Notes: generated from the letters alone by a model not told the origin. DNA of 64,000 nucleotides from Natrialbaceae archaeon AArc-T1-2 (GCF_030273315.1 NZ_CP127174.1:1302001-1366000), one strand, 5' to 3'. Positions 1 to 10,738 are shown, counted from the first letter of the stretch. Made by a program: numbers and translations.

Positions 1-949
1 TTTCGTCCGGATCGTGCTGGAAGACGAACGCGTCGCGGTTCGTGCCGTTTCGGGTGAGCCAGTCGGGCAGGAAACCGGCCGGCTCGAGGCCGCTGCTTTC
101 GAGGGCTCCATACAGCGACCACAGCTCCTGGGCGTTCGCGTCGATCGGGACCATCATGTGGGTGTCGTTTCGTTCCATCGCGGCCAGGATCTCCCGTTCG
201 GATTCGGCCCACGACTCGTCGCCGGCTGCGGTCACCTCCCAGAGGAACTCGCGGCTGTGTTCGAGGCCGATTTCGAGCCACTCGAGGGCGACGCCCGGGG
301 AGGTCGTTCCCTCGGTGATCTCGAGGTCTCGCCCGAGGAGATCGAGCGATGCCTGCGCGAGCGTTCGCTCGACGACGTGGCGGTAGGCCTCGGGGACGTA
401 GACGGTCCGTTCGTCGTACGCGATGCTGTCGGTGTAGAGCATGATGATCTCGCTTTCGTTCGCGACGCCGAAGTATCGGCCCTGGAAGTGTCGCTGGAAC
501 GAAAACGGGGCGAATCCGCGCGCGACGAGGTTGTGCTGGGAGGCGGGATGGGAGGTGACGGCGCCGGCGTAGATCAGCCCCCGAAAGGAGTCGTCGGTCT
601 CGAGGACGTTCACCCGGTGTTTCAACAGCGCACGGCCAAGCCCCTTCCCGCGAAACGGCGGTTTGACCGCGAGCTTTCCGATCTGTGCGTTTCCCGTCTC
701 GAGCGAGTCGTACTCGATCGCCGCGGCCGCGACGACGTCCTCGCCGTGTTCGACGACGAACGGGCGGGTTCGTTCGTCCGCGAGGAGGTCCGTCCGGACG
801 GCTCGTTCCGAGACGAGCGGGTACTCGGTTCCGTCGGGATACGCGTCTGCGTACACGCTCGCGACGTCCGCCGCGTCGCCCGCGGCGGCCTCGCGGACGG
901 CGTACCCGTCCGGCAGGTCGAGTACGAACGGGGCGTCCCGGTTTCCCAT
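1..949 (-). CDS. GNAT-family N-acetyltransferase, C-terminus cut by window edge
   Basis: Acetyl-CoA-dependent N-acetyltransferase of unknown substrate. The frame reads from ATG at 949 (starting MGNRDAPFVL) and stays open to the left edge of the window, so at least 316 residues are present and the C-terminus is missing. The first 150 residues form a GNAT domain; the acetyl-CoA-binding signature is visible as the run FRGKGLGRALL near residue 105. The following 160 residues look like a second, degenerate GNAT-like half. It is transcribed divergently from nothing and lies just downstream of the zinc-ribbon gene on the same strand. Family assignment is firm; the acetylated substrate cannot be read from the sequence. 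Confidence 0.75.
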   Translation of the reverse strand, partial: MGNRDAPFVLDLPDGYAVREAAAGDAADVASVYADAYPDGTEYPLVSERAVRTDLLADERTRPFVVEHGEDVVAAAAIEYDSLETGNAQIGKLAVKPPFRGKGLGRALLKHRVNVLETDDSFRGLIYAGAVTSHPASQHNLVARGFAPFSFQRHFQGRYFGVANESEIIMLYTDSIAYDERTVYVPEAYRHVVERTLAQASLDLLGRDLEITEGTTSPGVALEWLEIGLEHSREFLWEVTAAGDESWAESEREILAAMERNDTHMMVPIDANAQELWSLYGALESSGLEPAGFLPDWLTRNGTNRDAFVFQHDPDE

Positions 950-997
950 GGGCTCGATTCGACGCGGCCAGCCATGTCGGTTTCGGACGGGCAGACG

Positions 998-1978
998 CTA
1001 CGACCGGGAGGCCGAAGACTCGAGAGCGGAGACGAACCGATCGAGCAGCGAGTTCGGCTCGCGCGGACGCTCGGTGATTTCGTACTCGCTGGTCAACTCG
1101 TCGTCGCGCTCGCTCAGGACCGTCACCCCCTCGGCGTCGATCAGGTCCGCGACCCGTTCGTCGACCGTTCCGTCGGTCGCGAGGACGACCGGGCGGGCAT
1201 CGACCTCGCGTGCGGCCTCGCACAATCGGGAAACGTCGTCTTCCGTCGGCGACTCGTGGACGTCCGCGACGATGCAGTCCTCGAGGAGGCCGTCCTCGGC
1301 GTAGACGTGGACCGGAATCTCGCCGTCTGCCGTCGTGATCGTCGTATCGACGCTCGTTTCGTACCGGCGCGCGTCGAAGGCGTCCGCGAGCGATCGACGG
1401 CCTTCGAGCTGGGCGACGGTCCACTCCTCGCCGGCGACGGTCAGGTGGTAGTGATAGAGCGGCTCCTCGCGTGTTTCCGCCGGCGGGTAGATCCCGTCAC
1501 AGTCCCGACACCAGAGTCGATGCGTCGGATCGTCGAACGACGACCCGCAGTCGTGACACCGATACCGGCGCTGGCGCTCGAGGTCGGCTTCCGTGACGTC
1601 CTCGCTACAGCCCGGACACGTCGCGTCGTCGCCGTCCTCGAACGAATCGGACTCGAGCGTTCCGCCACACGTCGCGTGGACGATCACGGGCTCTCGCGTC
1701 GCGTGCACCGAGCCACAGCTTGGACAGCCGCTGCTGTATTGCATCCCTTCGCCGGCACAGTCCGGGCAGATGTACACCTTGTACTCGAACGCCGGGCGCA
1801 ACAGCTCGCGATCGGTCATCGCCTCGAGGAACGCCTCGGGGTCGCCGTCCCGATCGTCGAGCTGTTGTTCGACGAACGGGTACGTAACCGCACCCGTCTT
1901 CGCGACCGTCGGCTCGATCACGTCCCGATCGCTCTCCCGTAGCTCGGCCAGCACGCGGAGCGTACCCGGTGATACCAT
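998..1978 (-). CDS. zinc-ribbon protein, possibly TackOD1-like
   Basis: A 326-residue cytosolic protein of unknown function. Residues about 70-175 carry a dense set of Cys pairs: CPDC, CPSC, an isolated C, CPGC, CHDC and CRDC, indicating at least two or three zinc ribbons in a row. The C-terminal 130 residues contain an alpha/beta region (motifs DCIVADVHE and PVVLATDG) that recalls a restriction-endonuclease-like or Rossmann-type fold, but no catalytic set is certain. The zinc-ribbon arrangement resembles the archaeal TackOD1 output domain; that match is from memory and unverified. It sits upstream of, and on the same strand as, the GNAT gene with a 48-base gap, so the two may be co-transcribed. 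Confidence 0.65.
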   Translation of the reverse strand: MVSPGTLRVLAELRESDRDVIEPTVAKTGAVTYPFVEQQLDDRDGDPEAFLEAMTDRELLRPAFEYKVYICPDCAGEGMQYSSGCPSCGSVHATREPVIVHATCGGTLESDSFEDGDDATCPGCSEDVTEADLERQRRYRCHDCGSSFDDPTHRLWCRDCDGIYPPAETREEPLYHYHLTVAGEEWTVAQLEGRRSLADAFDARRYETSVDTTITTADGEIPVHVYAEDGLLEDCIVADVHESPTEDDVSRLCEAAREVDARPVVLATDGTVDERVADLIDAEGVTVLSERDDELTSEYEITERPREPNSLLDRFVSALESSASRS

Positions 1979-2175
1979 CGAATAGACACCTACTCGACAC
2001 CGTGGAGTCGGAGCGGCTTTAGTATGATTCGGCTACAGAGACGGTGGTGTGAGACGCGATACTCGTGAACCGCCGAACCGCCCGACCGCCGCCACCGACC
2101 ACGGGATCCATCAGTTCTATCAATAGTTCGAATCGTAGGGAACGCTTATTGCCGGCAGGCCATTCAACCGGCACA

Positions 2176-4164
<1,989 letters not shown>

Positions 4165-4219
4165 CGGAGTTCGGCAAGAACACTTTTTGCTATCAGGGCT
4201 GAACATCGTCCGAGAGAGT

Positions 4220-5023
4220 ATGACCGTCCGTCCTCCAGACGCAGGTAGCTCGCTACTCGGGACGATCGACAGCCGGGTGTCGTTTCTCTCGTCTCTCGAG
4301 GACGGGCCACGGGACAAACGAGCGCTCGTCGGGGAGCTCGAGTGCTCGCGGTCGACGGTCGACCGGGCGATCCGCGAACTCGAGACGCTCGCGCTGGTCG
4401 AGCGCGTCGATGACGCGTACCGGCTCACGATCGTGGGCCGGCTCGCACTCGAGGAGTACCGCCGGAGCCGGGACCGACTCGAGGCAATCGCGGGGCTTGG
4501 CGAGTATCTCGGGACGGTTCCACAGACTGTGCCGCTTTCTCCCAGCGTGCTCGAGGGGGCGACCGTCCACGAACCGGAGCCACACGCGCCACACGAACCG
4601 CTCGCACACCTCCTCGAGCGGATCGACGACGCCGATCGGTTTCGCGGGTTCGACGGGACGGAACGGATCCCACAGATCCGGACGCGACTCTACGAGCGCA
4701 CCGTCGAGGGCTCGCTGACAGGTGAGCTCGTTCTCGCCGACGATCTCGTCACGTTTCTGCTCGAGCGTCATCCGGACCAGGTCCGTGACGTCCTCGACGG
4801 CGGTTTCGACTTCTATACGGTCTCGTCGGTCCCGTACGGGCTCGTTCGCCTCGATACGCCGTCGCAGTCCGAGACGGTGCTCGTGTTCACGAGCGACGTC
4901 GGCGACGTCGTCGTCCGGAACGACTCGGACGCCGCCTGCGAGTGGGGTGACGCCGTCTACCGACGCTACCGGGCGAGGGCACAGCGACTCGAGCCGCCGG
5001 AAGACGGCGTCCGGGACCGATAA
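4220..5023 (+). CDS. winged-helix regulator with FilR1-like C-terminal domain
   Basis: A 267-residue transcriptional regulator. Residues 10-75 form an ArsR/MarR-like winged helix (SRSTVDRAIRELETLALVE contains the recognition helix), and residues about 125-260 resemble the middle domain of the archaeal FilR1 family (DUF1724), thought to bind a small ligand. ATG at 4220 follows an AT-rich stretch near 4180. It lies 55 bases after the ABC transporter on the same strand, so it may control that gene, but no operator could be defined. Such HTH-FilR1 proteins are abundant in haloarchaea and mostly uncharacterised. Confidence 0.8.
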   Translation: MTVRPPDAGSSLLGTIDSRVSFLSSLEDGPRDKRALVGELECSRSTVDRAIRELETLALVERVDDAYRLTIVGRLALEEYRRSRDRLEAIAGLGEYLGTVPQTVPLSPSVLEGATVHEPEPHAPHEPLAHLLERIDDADRFRGFDGTERIPQIRTRLYERTVEGSLTGELVLADDLVTFLLERHPDQVRDVLDGGFDFYTVSSVPYGLVRLDTPSQSETVLVFTSDVGDVVVRNDSDAACEWGDAVYRRYRARAQRLEPPEDGVRDR

Positions 5024-5074
5024 GTTCCGTCCGCCCGCACCACCGGACATGTGCGCTCACGGAGGGTGGTCGGC

Positions 5075-5983
5075 GTGACGGTACAACTCCCCAGCGAGAT
5101 CGTCGTCGAACGGGTCCTGCCGACGATTCGCTCGAGTCTGGCCGTCGCGCTCGAGCAGCGAGGGTTCACCCAGCGCGAGATCGCCGACCGCCTCGGCGTC
5201 TCGCAGGCGGCCGTAAGCCAGTACTTAAGCGGCGATCGGACCGGCGACGACCGCTTCGCGCGGGAGCGTCGGCTCCAGGAGACCGTCGAGCGGATCGCCG
5301 ACGGCTTCGCCGACGGGACGATGGACGACTACGAGGCGCTCGCCGAACTGCTCGCGATGATCCGGGCCTTCGAGGACCGGGGACCGATCTGTGCCGTCCA
5401 CGAAGAGGAGATGCCGGCTCTCCAGGGACTGGGCTGTGACCTCTGTGTGCGCGGCCAGGACAGGCGGCTCCAGGCCGAACGGGACGTCCTCGAGAACGTC
5501 CGCCGGGCGGTTCGGACGATCTCGAACGCGCCGGCGATCGTCGATCACGTCCCGAACGTGGGGACGAACGTCGCGATGGCGCTGCCCGACGCCGCGGACG
5601 CGACCGACGTCGCGGCGGTTCCCGGCCGCATCCACGCGATGCGGGGCCAGCTCAACGTTCCGGCAAACCCCGAGTTCGGGGCCTCCCAGCACGTCGCGAC
5701 GACCGTGCTCGCGGCCGCAGCCATCGACCCGTCCGTCCGGGCTGGGATCAACCTCGCTACGTCCGACTCGCTGCTCGAGGCCGCCCGCGAGCGCGGTCTC
5801 GACCCCCTCGAGTTCGACCCGGACTACGAGGACCGACACGAGCGACTCCGGTCGCTGTTTTCCGAGTCGGACGTCCCGCGCGTGCTCTATCACGACGGTG
5901 CGTTCGGGATCGAACCGATCACGTACGTGCTCGGCGAGACCGCGGTCGACGCCGTCGAGACAGCGGTAGCGCTGACGGCCTGA
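5075..5983 (+). CDS. thiR: ThiN-domain transcriptional regulator, ThiR type
   Basis: A protein of about 302 residues with an N-terminal helix-turn-helix (motif RGFTQREIADRLGVSQAAV, residues about 28-46) and a C-terminal ThiN-like domain (about 125-300). ThiN is otherwise the thiamine-phosphate synthase module; fused to an HTH it is known in archaea as ThiR, a repressor sensing thiamine phosphate and controlling thiamine genes. No thiamine genes lie next to it here, so it would act in trans. GTG at 5075 gives the start MTVQLPSEIVVE expected for the family; GTG at 5051 would add 8 residues. A nine-codon ORF (ATG 5049) ends on the overlapping GTGA. Confidence 0.8.
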   Translation: MTVQLPSEIVVERVLPTIRSSLAVALEQRGFTQREIADRLGVSQAAVSQYLSGDRTGDDRFARERRLQETVERIADGFADGTMDDYEALAELLAMIRAFEDRGPICAVHEEEMPALQGLGCDLCVRGQDRRLQAERDVLENVRRAVRTISNAPAIVDHVPNVGTNVAMALPDAADATDVAAVPGRIHAMRGQLNVPANPEFGASQHVATTVLAAAAIDPSVRAGINLATSDSLLEAARERGLDPLEFDPDYEDRHERLRSLFSESDVPRVLYHDGAFGIEPITYVLGETAVDAVETAVALTA

Positions 5984-5993
5984 CGGACTCGGG

Positions 5994-6950
5994 TTACGGC
6001 TCGGACGAGAGCGAGACAGGAAGTCGATCGGAGATCACGGACAGCGTCTCGAGGCCGTGGACTTCGCGTTCGGTTTCGGGCAGGGTCACGACCTCGAGGT
6101 CGGGAACCGTCTCGCGGATCTCGGCGACGCGTCGCTCGTGGCGTTTCGTGCGCGAGCGACAGCGCGAACAGTCCTCGCCCGGGTCCTCAAGGACGCGGTT
6201 GACGACGATCGTCCGGACCGACACGCTGGCCTCGCGCAGTCGCTCGAGTAAACGTTCGGATTCGGCAATCGCCATCCGTTCGGGGACGGTGACGATCCGG
6301 AACTCGGTGCGGTCGGGATCGACCATGAGCGCGCGGGCTCGTTCCATCCGGGCCTGGAGATGTTCGAGGTCGTCCGCGTCGTCGTCCCGACCGGAGACGT
6401 ACGACAGGGGGCCAAGCGTCATCCGTCGGGCGGTGTCGCCGATCCGCCGGACCTGGCCCCGCAACGAGCGGGTCGTCTCGAGGGTGCGACCCATCACGTC
6501 GGGCAGGTCGAACAGTCGAAGCGTGTGACCGGTGGGTGCGGTGTCGAAGACGACGACCTCCCACGCGTCGGCGTCGACGTACTCGACCAGCAGGTCGAGG
6601 GCGGCCAGTTCGTCGCCGCCCGCGGGCGTACCCGCGGCGAAGATTCGTTCGACGTCCTCGTCGGCGAGTCGGATGCCGGCCGACCGGAGGTCGGAAGCGA
6701 GCGCGGTCGCGATCCGCTCGTATCGATCGGCGCGTGAGTCGGTATCGATTTCGACGGCCTGGAGGCCGGGACGGATCCGACTGGGATCGGAGCCGAGGTC
6801 GATCTCGAAGGCGTCCGACAGCGAGTGAGCGGGATCGGTCGAGACGACGAGCGTCTCCCGACCGGCGTCGGCGAGTGCCAGTCCGGTGGCGGCCGCACAC
6901 GTGGTCTTGCCGACGCCGCCTTTCCCGCCGTAGAAGATACACTCGGTCAC
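5994..6950 (-). CDS. ArsA/GET3 (TRC40) family ATPase
   Basis: A 318-residue soluble P-loop ATPase. The deviant Walker A FYGGKGGVGKTT occupies residues 6-17, the switch region STDPAHSLSDAF follows near 38-49, and DTAPTGHTLRL lies near 145. These are the marks of the ArsA/GET3 family, which either energises arsenite efflux or targets tail-anchored membrane proteins. A CSRC pair near residue 255 matches the zinc-binding Cys pair of GET3-type proteins, and no arsenic genes are nearby, which favours a targeting role (inference). A TATA-like gttttagga at about 6974-6983 lies 25-33 bases before the ATG at 6950. It converges on the thiR-like gene with a 10-base gap. Confidence 0.88.
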   Translation of the reverse strand: MTECIFYGGKGGVGKTTCAAATGLALADAGRETLVVSTDPAHSLSDAFEIDLGSDPSRIRPGLQAVEIDTDSRADRYERIATALASDLRSAGIRLADEDVERIFAAGTPAGGDELAALDLLVEYVDADAWEVVVFDTAPTGHTLRLFDLPDVMGRTLETTRSLRGQVRRIGDTARRMTLGPLSYVSGRDDDADDLEHLQARMERARALMVDPDRTEFRIVTVPERMAIAESERLLERLREASVSVRTIVVNRVLEDPGEDCSRCRSRTKRHERRVAEIRETVPDLEVVTLPETEREVHGLETLSVISDRLPVSLSSEP

Positions 6951-7022
6951 GGGCGTGGCTACGTCGCGGGTCGTCCTAAAACGATCCCCGGTCCCGGACT
7001 CGGACCCGACGGCAGTCGGTCG

Positions 7023-7415
7023 CTACGCGTCGGCTTCGTGATCGACGACCTCGAACAGCGCGTCGTACTCCTCGGGCAGCCCGTTGCGGACCTTCTCGAG
7101 GTTGCCCGGCGGAACGACCTCGGCGACGACGGCGACGATCTGCTGGGCGTGGTGGTTCGCGTCCGCGCGGTCGACGCCCTCGCGGTCGGCGACGCGATCG
7201 AGGAACTCGTCGTAGTCAAATCGCGTGACGCCCTCGTGCTCGGTGAGATAGCGGTCGATCTCCATCGGGAGCGGACTCGCGAGGTCGGTCGCCTCCCCCT
7301 CGTGGAGCCGTTCGCCAAGCGTCGTAAGCGTTGCCCGCGTCGCCCGGACGGCCTCGCCGAACGTACCGAGTTCGAGTCTGTGCTGGACCTGTCCGACGAA
7401 CTCCTTGTAATTCAT
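7023..7415 (-). CDS. DUF2267 domain protein
   Basis: A 130-residue all-helical protein of the DUF2267 family (motif MNYKEFVGQVQHRLELG at the start, GERLHEGEATDLASPLP in the middle). Its molecular role is unknown; family members are often found with stress or chloride/phosphate genes. ATG at 7415 is chosen because earlier in-frame codons add an unconserved MCATTCS extension inside the promoter. A TATA-like agtataagt (plus coordinates about 7443-7451) is about 30 bases upstream, and a perfect 17-base palindrome covers the predicted transcription start and touches the ATG, which suggests tight repression. Confidence 0.8.
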   Translation of the reverse strand: MNYKEFVGQVQHRLELGTFGEAVRATRATLTTLGERLHEGEATDLASPLPMEIDRYLTEHEGVTRFDYDEFLDRVADREGVDRADANHHAQQIVAVVAEVVPPGNLEKVRNGLPEEYDALFEVVDHEADA

Positions 7416-7431
7416 GCTACAAGTTGTAGCA
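7415..7431. promoter_or_regulatory. perfect 17-base palindrome at the DUF2267 start, candidate operator
   Basis: The sequence tgctacaagttgtagca reads the same on both strands around a central base. It overlaps the first base of the DUF2267 start codon and lies about 12-28 bases downstream of the TATA-like box on the minus strand, just where a bound repressor would block initiation. The binding protein is not identifiable from the window. Confidence 0.6.
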
Positions 7432-7470
7432 CACATGGCGACTTATACTGCCGGGCAACCCACGCACATT

Positions 7471-8838
7471 TCATCCCGGTTCGCCCGTCGCCTCCTCTTC
7501 GTGTGGCCACGTCGTGATCTCGTCGTAGTCGGCGGGCGGGACGGGGCCGTCGAGTAACGGATCGTCGGTCGTCTCCATCCACTCCCGGAGCTGTCGTGAG
7601 AGGTCGATGCGGACGTCCTGGTAGCCGGGCTCGTAGACCACGTTGTCGGACTCCTGGGGATCGGCCTCGAGGTCGTACAGCTCCTCGGCGGGACGAAGCG
7701 GCACACCGTAGGATTCACGCACCTCGCGACCGGCCTCGCTCGCGAAGATGTCAGTAGAGAGGTATACCGTCGGCAGGTGCCAGAGATTTCTCACGTACTT
7801 GTAGCGGTCGGTGCGGATCGCCCGGACCGGGTTGTACATGTCGTGCCAAGTCATCTCCGCGAACACGCGGTCGCGCTCGTCGTAGCCGTCGTCGACCAGC
7901 AACGGATGGAAGCTCCGACCGTTCAGGTCGTCGGGGACGTCGATGTCGAGACACTCGAGCAGCGTCGGCAACACGTCGACGTTGCTCACGAGTTCGTCGT
8001 ATCGGACGCCGTCGTCGACGACCCCGGGCCACCGGACGAGCAATACCGCCTCGATGCCCGCATCGTAGGGACTGCCTTTCGCCCGGGGGAAGGCGATGCC
8101 GTGTTCGGTGGTGAAGACGACGATCGTCTCCGACTCGAGGTCGGCCGCTGCCAGCGCGTCGAGGATCGTCCCGACGCCGTCGTCGAGCGCCGACACCATG
8201 CCCCGAAACTCCCCAAGATCACGTCGGATACCCCGCCGGTCGGGCAGATACGGCAGCGGGCGCACCTCGTCGGGATCGTCGGAATCGTAGAAGTCGGCGT
8301 CGAAGCCGAACCGGCCGTTTTCCTCCTCGACGCGGTGACACTCGAAGAAGCCGACCGAGGCGAAAAACGGCGCGTCGTAGGCCTCCTTCTCGAGGAACGT
8401 CGCGACGACGTCTGAGACGTTTCGTGCCCGGTTGACCTGGTGAACTTCGGGCGAGACGCCGGGGTAGAGGTTTCCTTCGGAGTGGACGTGATCGAAGCCG
8501 AGCCGGTCGGTGTCGCCCGTGACGTGCTGGAGTCCGAAGAGGTGTGTCTCGTAACCCGCGTCGCTCAGGTACTGCGGCAGGATCCGTTCGCCCTCGTCGA
8601 GTTCCCAGTTTCCGTGTGCGAGCCCCATCAGCCCGTTGATGTGAGGATACCGGCCCGTCAGCAGACTCCCCCGCGAGGGCGAACACTGTGGCGCGGTAAC
8701 GAAGTGATTCTCGAACAGCGCACCCTCGTTCGCGAGCTCGTCGATCCGCGGCGTTTCGACGTCGACGCCGTAACAGCCGAGATACTGTCCCAGATCGTGA
8801 CAGTGCACGAGAAGGACGTTCGGGTGAGAGGCCGCCAT
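7471..8838 (-). CDS. sulfatase-family hydrolase (arylsulfatase type)
   Basis: A 455-residue alkaline-phosphatase-superfamily enzyme cleaving sulfate esters or a related ester. Asp residues in VHCHDLGQ (about 11-18) bind the metal, and CSPSR at 52-56 is the formylglycine signature in which the Cys is oxidised to the catalytic residue. TTEHG near 265 supplies further metal ligands. The C-terminal part has ELYDLEADPQE, typical of sulfatases. No signal peptide is evident, so a cytoplasmic location is likely. ATG at 8838 is preferred because upstream sequence is out of frame with the neighbouring hydrolase. Substrate unknown. Confidence 0.88.
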   Translation of the reverse strand: MAASHPNVLLVHCHDLGQYLGCYGVDVETPRIDELANEGALFENHFVTAPQCSPSRGSLLTGRYPHINGLMGLAHGNWELDEGERILPQYLSDAGYETHLFGLQHVTGDTDRLGFDHVHSEGNLYPGVSPEVHQVNRARNVSDVVATFLEKEAYDAPFFASVGFFECHRVEEENGRFGFDADFYDSDDPDEVRPLPYLPDRRGIRRDLGEFRGMVSALDDGVGTILDALAAADLESETIVVFTTEHGIAFPRAKGSPYDAGIEAVLLVRWPGVVDDGVRYDELVSNVDVLPTLLECLDIDVPDDLNGRSFHPLLVDDGYDERDRVFAEMTWHDMYNPVRAIRTDRYKYVRNLWHLPTVYLSTDIFASEAGREVRESYGVPLRPAEELYDLEADPQESDNVVYEPGYQDVRIDLSRQLREWMETTDDPLLDGPVPPADYDEITTWPHEEEATGEPG

Positions 8839-8887
8839 AGGAACGCCACCACGACGCGTGAAATAACGCTTGGGTGTCGTTTCATAG

Positions 8888-9517
8888 TCACTCGAGTGCG
8901 TCCGCCAGGAACGACGCGACCTCGTCGGCGATCGTCTCTTGCTGGCCGACGAAGAAGTGATCGCCCGACAGCGCGACCGTCTCGTAACCGAGTTCGCGCG
9001 CTCGCTCGGTGATCGGTTCCCAGTCGGCGGTCGTGTCGCGTTCGCCGTACAACACCTGGACGGGACAGTCGAGTTCGCCGAGCGCGGGGACGACCGCGAG
9101 GCTCTCGCCGAGGCTCGCAGTCGGTGCGAGTGCTGTGACTCCCTCGACCGGCCTGTCGACGGTCGCACTCGCGAGGATCGCCTGGGACGCGCCGAAACTG
9201 TAGCCGAAGACACCCACGTGGTCGTGCCGGTCGCTCGCCCAGCGAATCGCGTTCCGAACGTCCTCGCGTTCGCCGTAGCCCTCGTCCCACGGGCCGTAGT
9301 CGAATCTGAGGGAAGCAACGTCGCGCTCGAGAAGCGCCTCGGCGACCGCGAGGAGCCGGCGGTCGCCGCGGTGGCCGCCGTGTCGGGGATGGGGGGGACA
9401 GGCGACGACGATCGCGTCCGTCTCCTCGGGCGTCTCGGGCGTCTCGAGCGTCCCCCGGACGTCGCGCCCGCCGGGAATCGGTACGTCGGTCACGCCGTCC
9501 GGTTCGTTCTCGACCAC
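8888..9517 (-). CDS. alpha/beta hydrolase (dienelactone-hydrolase-like)
   Basis: A protein of about 209 residues with the alpha/beta hydrolase fold: an oxyanion-region CPPHPRHGGHRGD near residue 40, nucleophile elbow GYSFGAS near 105-111 (Ser 107), an Asp in ERDTTADW and the catalytic-type His in SGDHFF. It resembles the archaeal CocE/NonD-type or YqiA-like hydrolases. The start is uncertain: no ATG is available; GTG at 9517 begins VVENEPDG, while a TTG at 9553 would lie inside a strong hairpin and is less likely. The sulfatase lies 49 bases downstream on the same strand, so the pair may be co-transcribed. Confidence 0.75.
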   Translation of the reverse strand: MVENEPDGVTDVPIPGGRDVRGTLETPETPEETDAIVVACPPHPRHGGHRGDRRLLAVAEALLERDVASLRFDYGPWDEGYGEREDVRNAIRWASDRHDHVGVFGYSFGASQAILASATVDRPVEGVTALAPTASLGESLAVVPALGELDCPVQVLYGERDTTADWEPITERARELGYETVALSGDHFFVGQQETIADEVASFLADALE

Positions 9518-9544
9518 TATGATACTGACTGCTGTACGTCCTTT

Positions 9545-9580
9545 CCGGGGCAACCGCGACTCGTCTTGCGGTTGCCCCGG
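9545..9580. promoter_or_regulatory. 13-base-pair hairpin upstream of the hydrolase
   Basis: Arms ccggggcaaccgc (9545-9557) and gcggttgccccgg (9568-9580) are perfectly complementary around a 10-base loop. It lies 28 bases upstream of the hydrolase GTG and 113 bases upstream of the pspA ATG, in a divergent intergenic region. It could be an operator for either gene or a 5' untranslated structure of the hydrolase mRNA. Confidence 0.55.
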
Positions 9581-9693
9581 TAAATGGTTACAGCAATCCG
9601 TAGAATCGTCCGCGTCGGCCGATTCCGATCCGTCGTTTCGGCGCGTGTTGCCGATGTGAGGTTTTTAAGGGCTCCGAGGCCCACGGTACTCGT

Positions 9694-10482
9694 ATGGGCA
9701 TCCTCTCTCGGACTTCGTACGTCATCCGGTCGAAGATCAACTCGGTGCTCAACCGGGCCGAGGACCCGACGGAGACGCTCGATTACTCCTACGAGCAGAT
9801 GCGCGACCAGCTCCAGCAGGTCAAACGCGGCATCGCCGATCTCACGACGCAGAAAAAACGCCTCGAGATGCAGAAACGCCGCCTCGAGGAGAACGTCGAG
9901 AAACACAACGAGCAGGCTCGCACGGCCGTCAAGCAAGACCGCGAGGACCTCGCGCGACAGGCCTTAGAGAAGAAAAAGACGAAGATGAGCCAGATCGAGG
10001 ACCTGGAACGCCAGATCGCGGAGTTACAGGACCAGCAGGATCAGCTCATCGAGCAGAAAAACGAACTCCAGAGCCGCATCGAGGAGTTCCGCACCAAGAA
10101 AGAGACGATGAAAGCCCGCTACGAGGCCGCCGAGGCGAGTTCGACGGTTTCGGAGGCGATGACGGCCACGGGCGAGGAGTTCGAGGACGTCGGCCGCGCG
10201 ATCGACCGCGCCGAGGAGAAAACCGAGGACATGGAAGCTCGTGCCGCTGCGCTCGACGAACTCCACCAGTCGGGTGCGTTCGAGGACGTTCTCTCCGATA
10301 AAGACCGGATCGATCGCGAACTCGAGGAGCTGTCGGCCGGAAGCGGCGTCGAGGCCGAACTCGAGACGCTCAAAGCCGAGATGGGTGAGAGCGAAGGAGA
10401 GACCGAAACCGACGACCTCGAGGACGAACTCGACGAGGACGTCGAAGCAGAGCTATCCGAGCTTCGAGAAGAAGAACAGTGA
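9694..10482 (+). CDS. pspA: PspA/IM30 family membrane-stress protein
   Basis: A 262-residue, almost entirely coiled-coil protein (residues about 25-215) with the PspA/IM30/Vipp1 pattern: a short amphipathic N-terminus (MGILSRTSYVIRSKINSVL) followed by long charged helices. PspA proteins polymerise on damaged membranes and preserve the ion gradient. The tail after residue 220 is very acidic and probably disordered. ATG at 9694 lies about 28 bases after a TATA-like gtttttaag. The TGA stop is the first three bases of a 113-base repeat element. Confidence 0.88.
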   Translation: MGILSRTSYVIRSKINSVLNRAEDPTETLDYSYEQMRDQLQQVKRGIADLTTQKKRLEMQKRRLEENVEKHNEQARTAVKQDREDLARQALEKKKTKMSQIEDLERQIAELQDQQDQLIEQKNELQSRIEEFRTKKETMKARYEAAEASSTVSEAMTATGEEFEDVGRAIDRAEEKTEDMEARAAALDELHQSGAFEDVLSDKDRIDRELEELSAGSGVEAELETLKAEMGESEGETETDDLEDELDEDVEAELSELREEEQ

Positions 10483-10592
10483 TACTGTCGGTCATACCGA
10501 CGTGAACACGGCTGGTGACAGCACGGCCAGACACACGGTCAACGGCCGGATCAACCGGACACCAGTTCACCGGTCCATGACCGACAGTATGA
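10480..10592. repeat. 113-base terminally inverted repeat element, copy 1
   Basis: Starts tgatactgtcggtcat and ends atgaccgacagtatga, so the two ends are inverted copies. A second element at 12699-12811 has the same ends, the same 113-base length, and, when copy 1 is reverse-complemented, about 35 matching bases from one end inwards (tggaccggtgaactggtgt). The middle differs. No ORF is present. It abuts the pspA stop codon. It looks like a MITE or a mobile intergenic repeat. Confidence 0.7.
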
Positions 10593-10738
10593 GCCCCGCT
10601 CGGGGTCACCTGGTGTAACACCGATCCTACGAGCTGTCGCGCAGGTTCGCCAGGCGATCGACTCGTATTACGACACTCGATGGCGTCTGCCGATCGGTGA
10701 ACCGAAAGAACTTACAGATCGTCAATGAACGATCATGT

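Noticed and set aside
14-1942. Long plus-strand open frame of 642 codons
   Set aside because: It is antisense to a GNAT gene and a zinc-ribbon gene with clear motifs; GC-rich codon bias leaves the opposite strand open. No protein-like domain is present.
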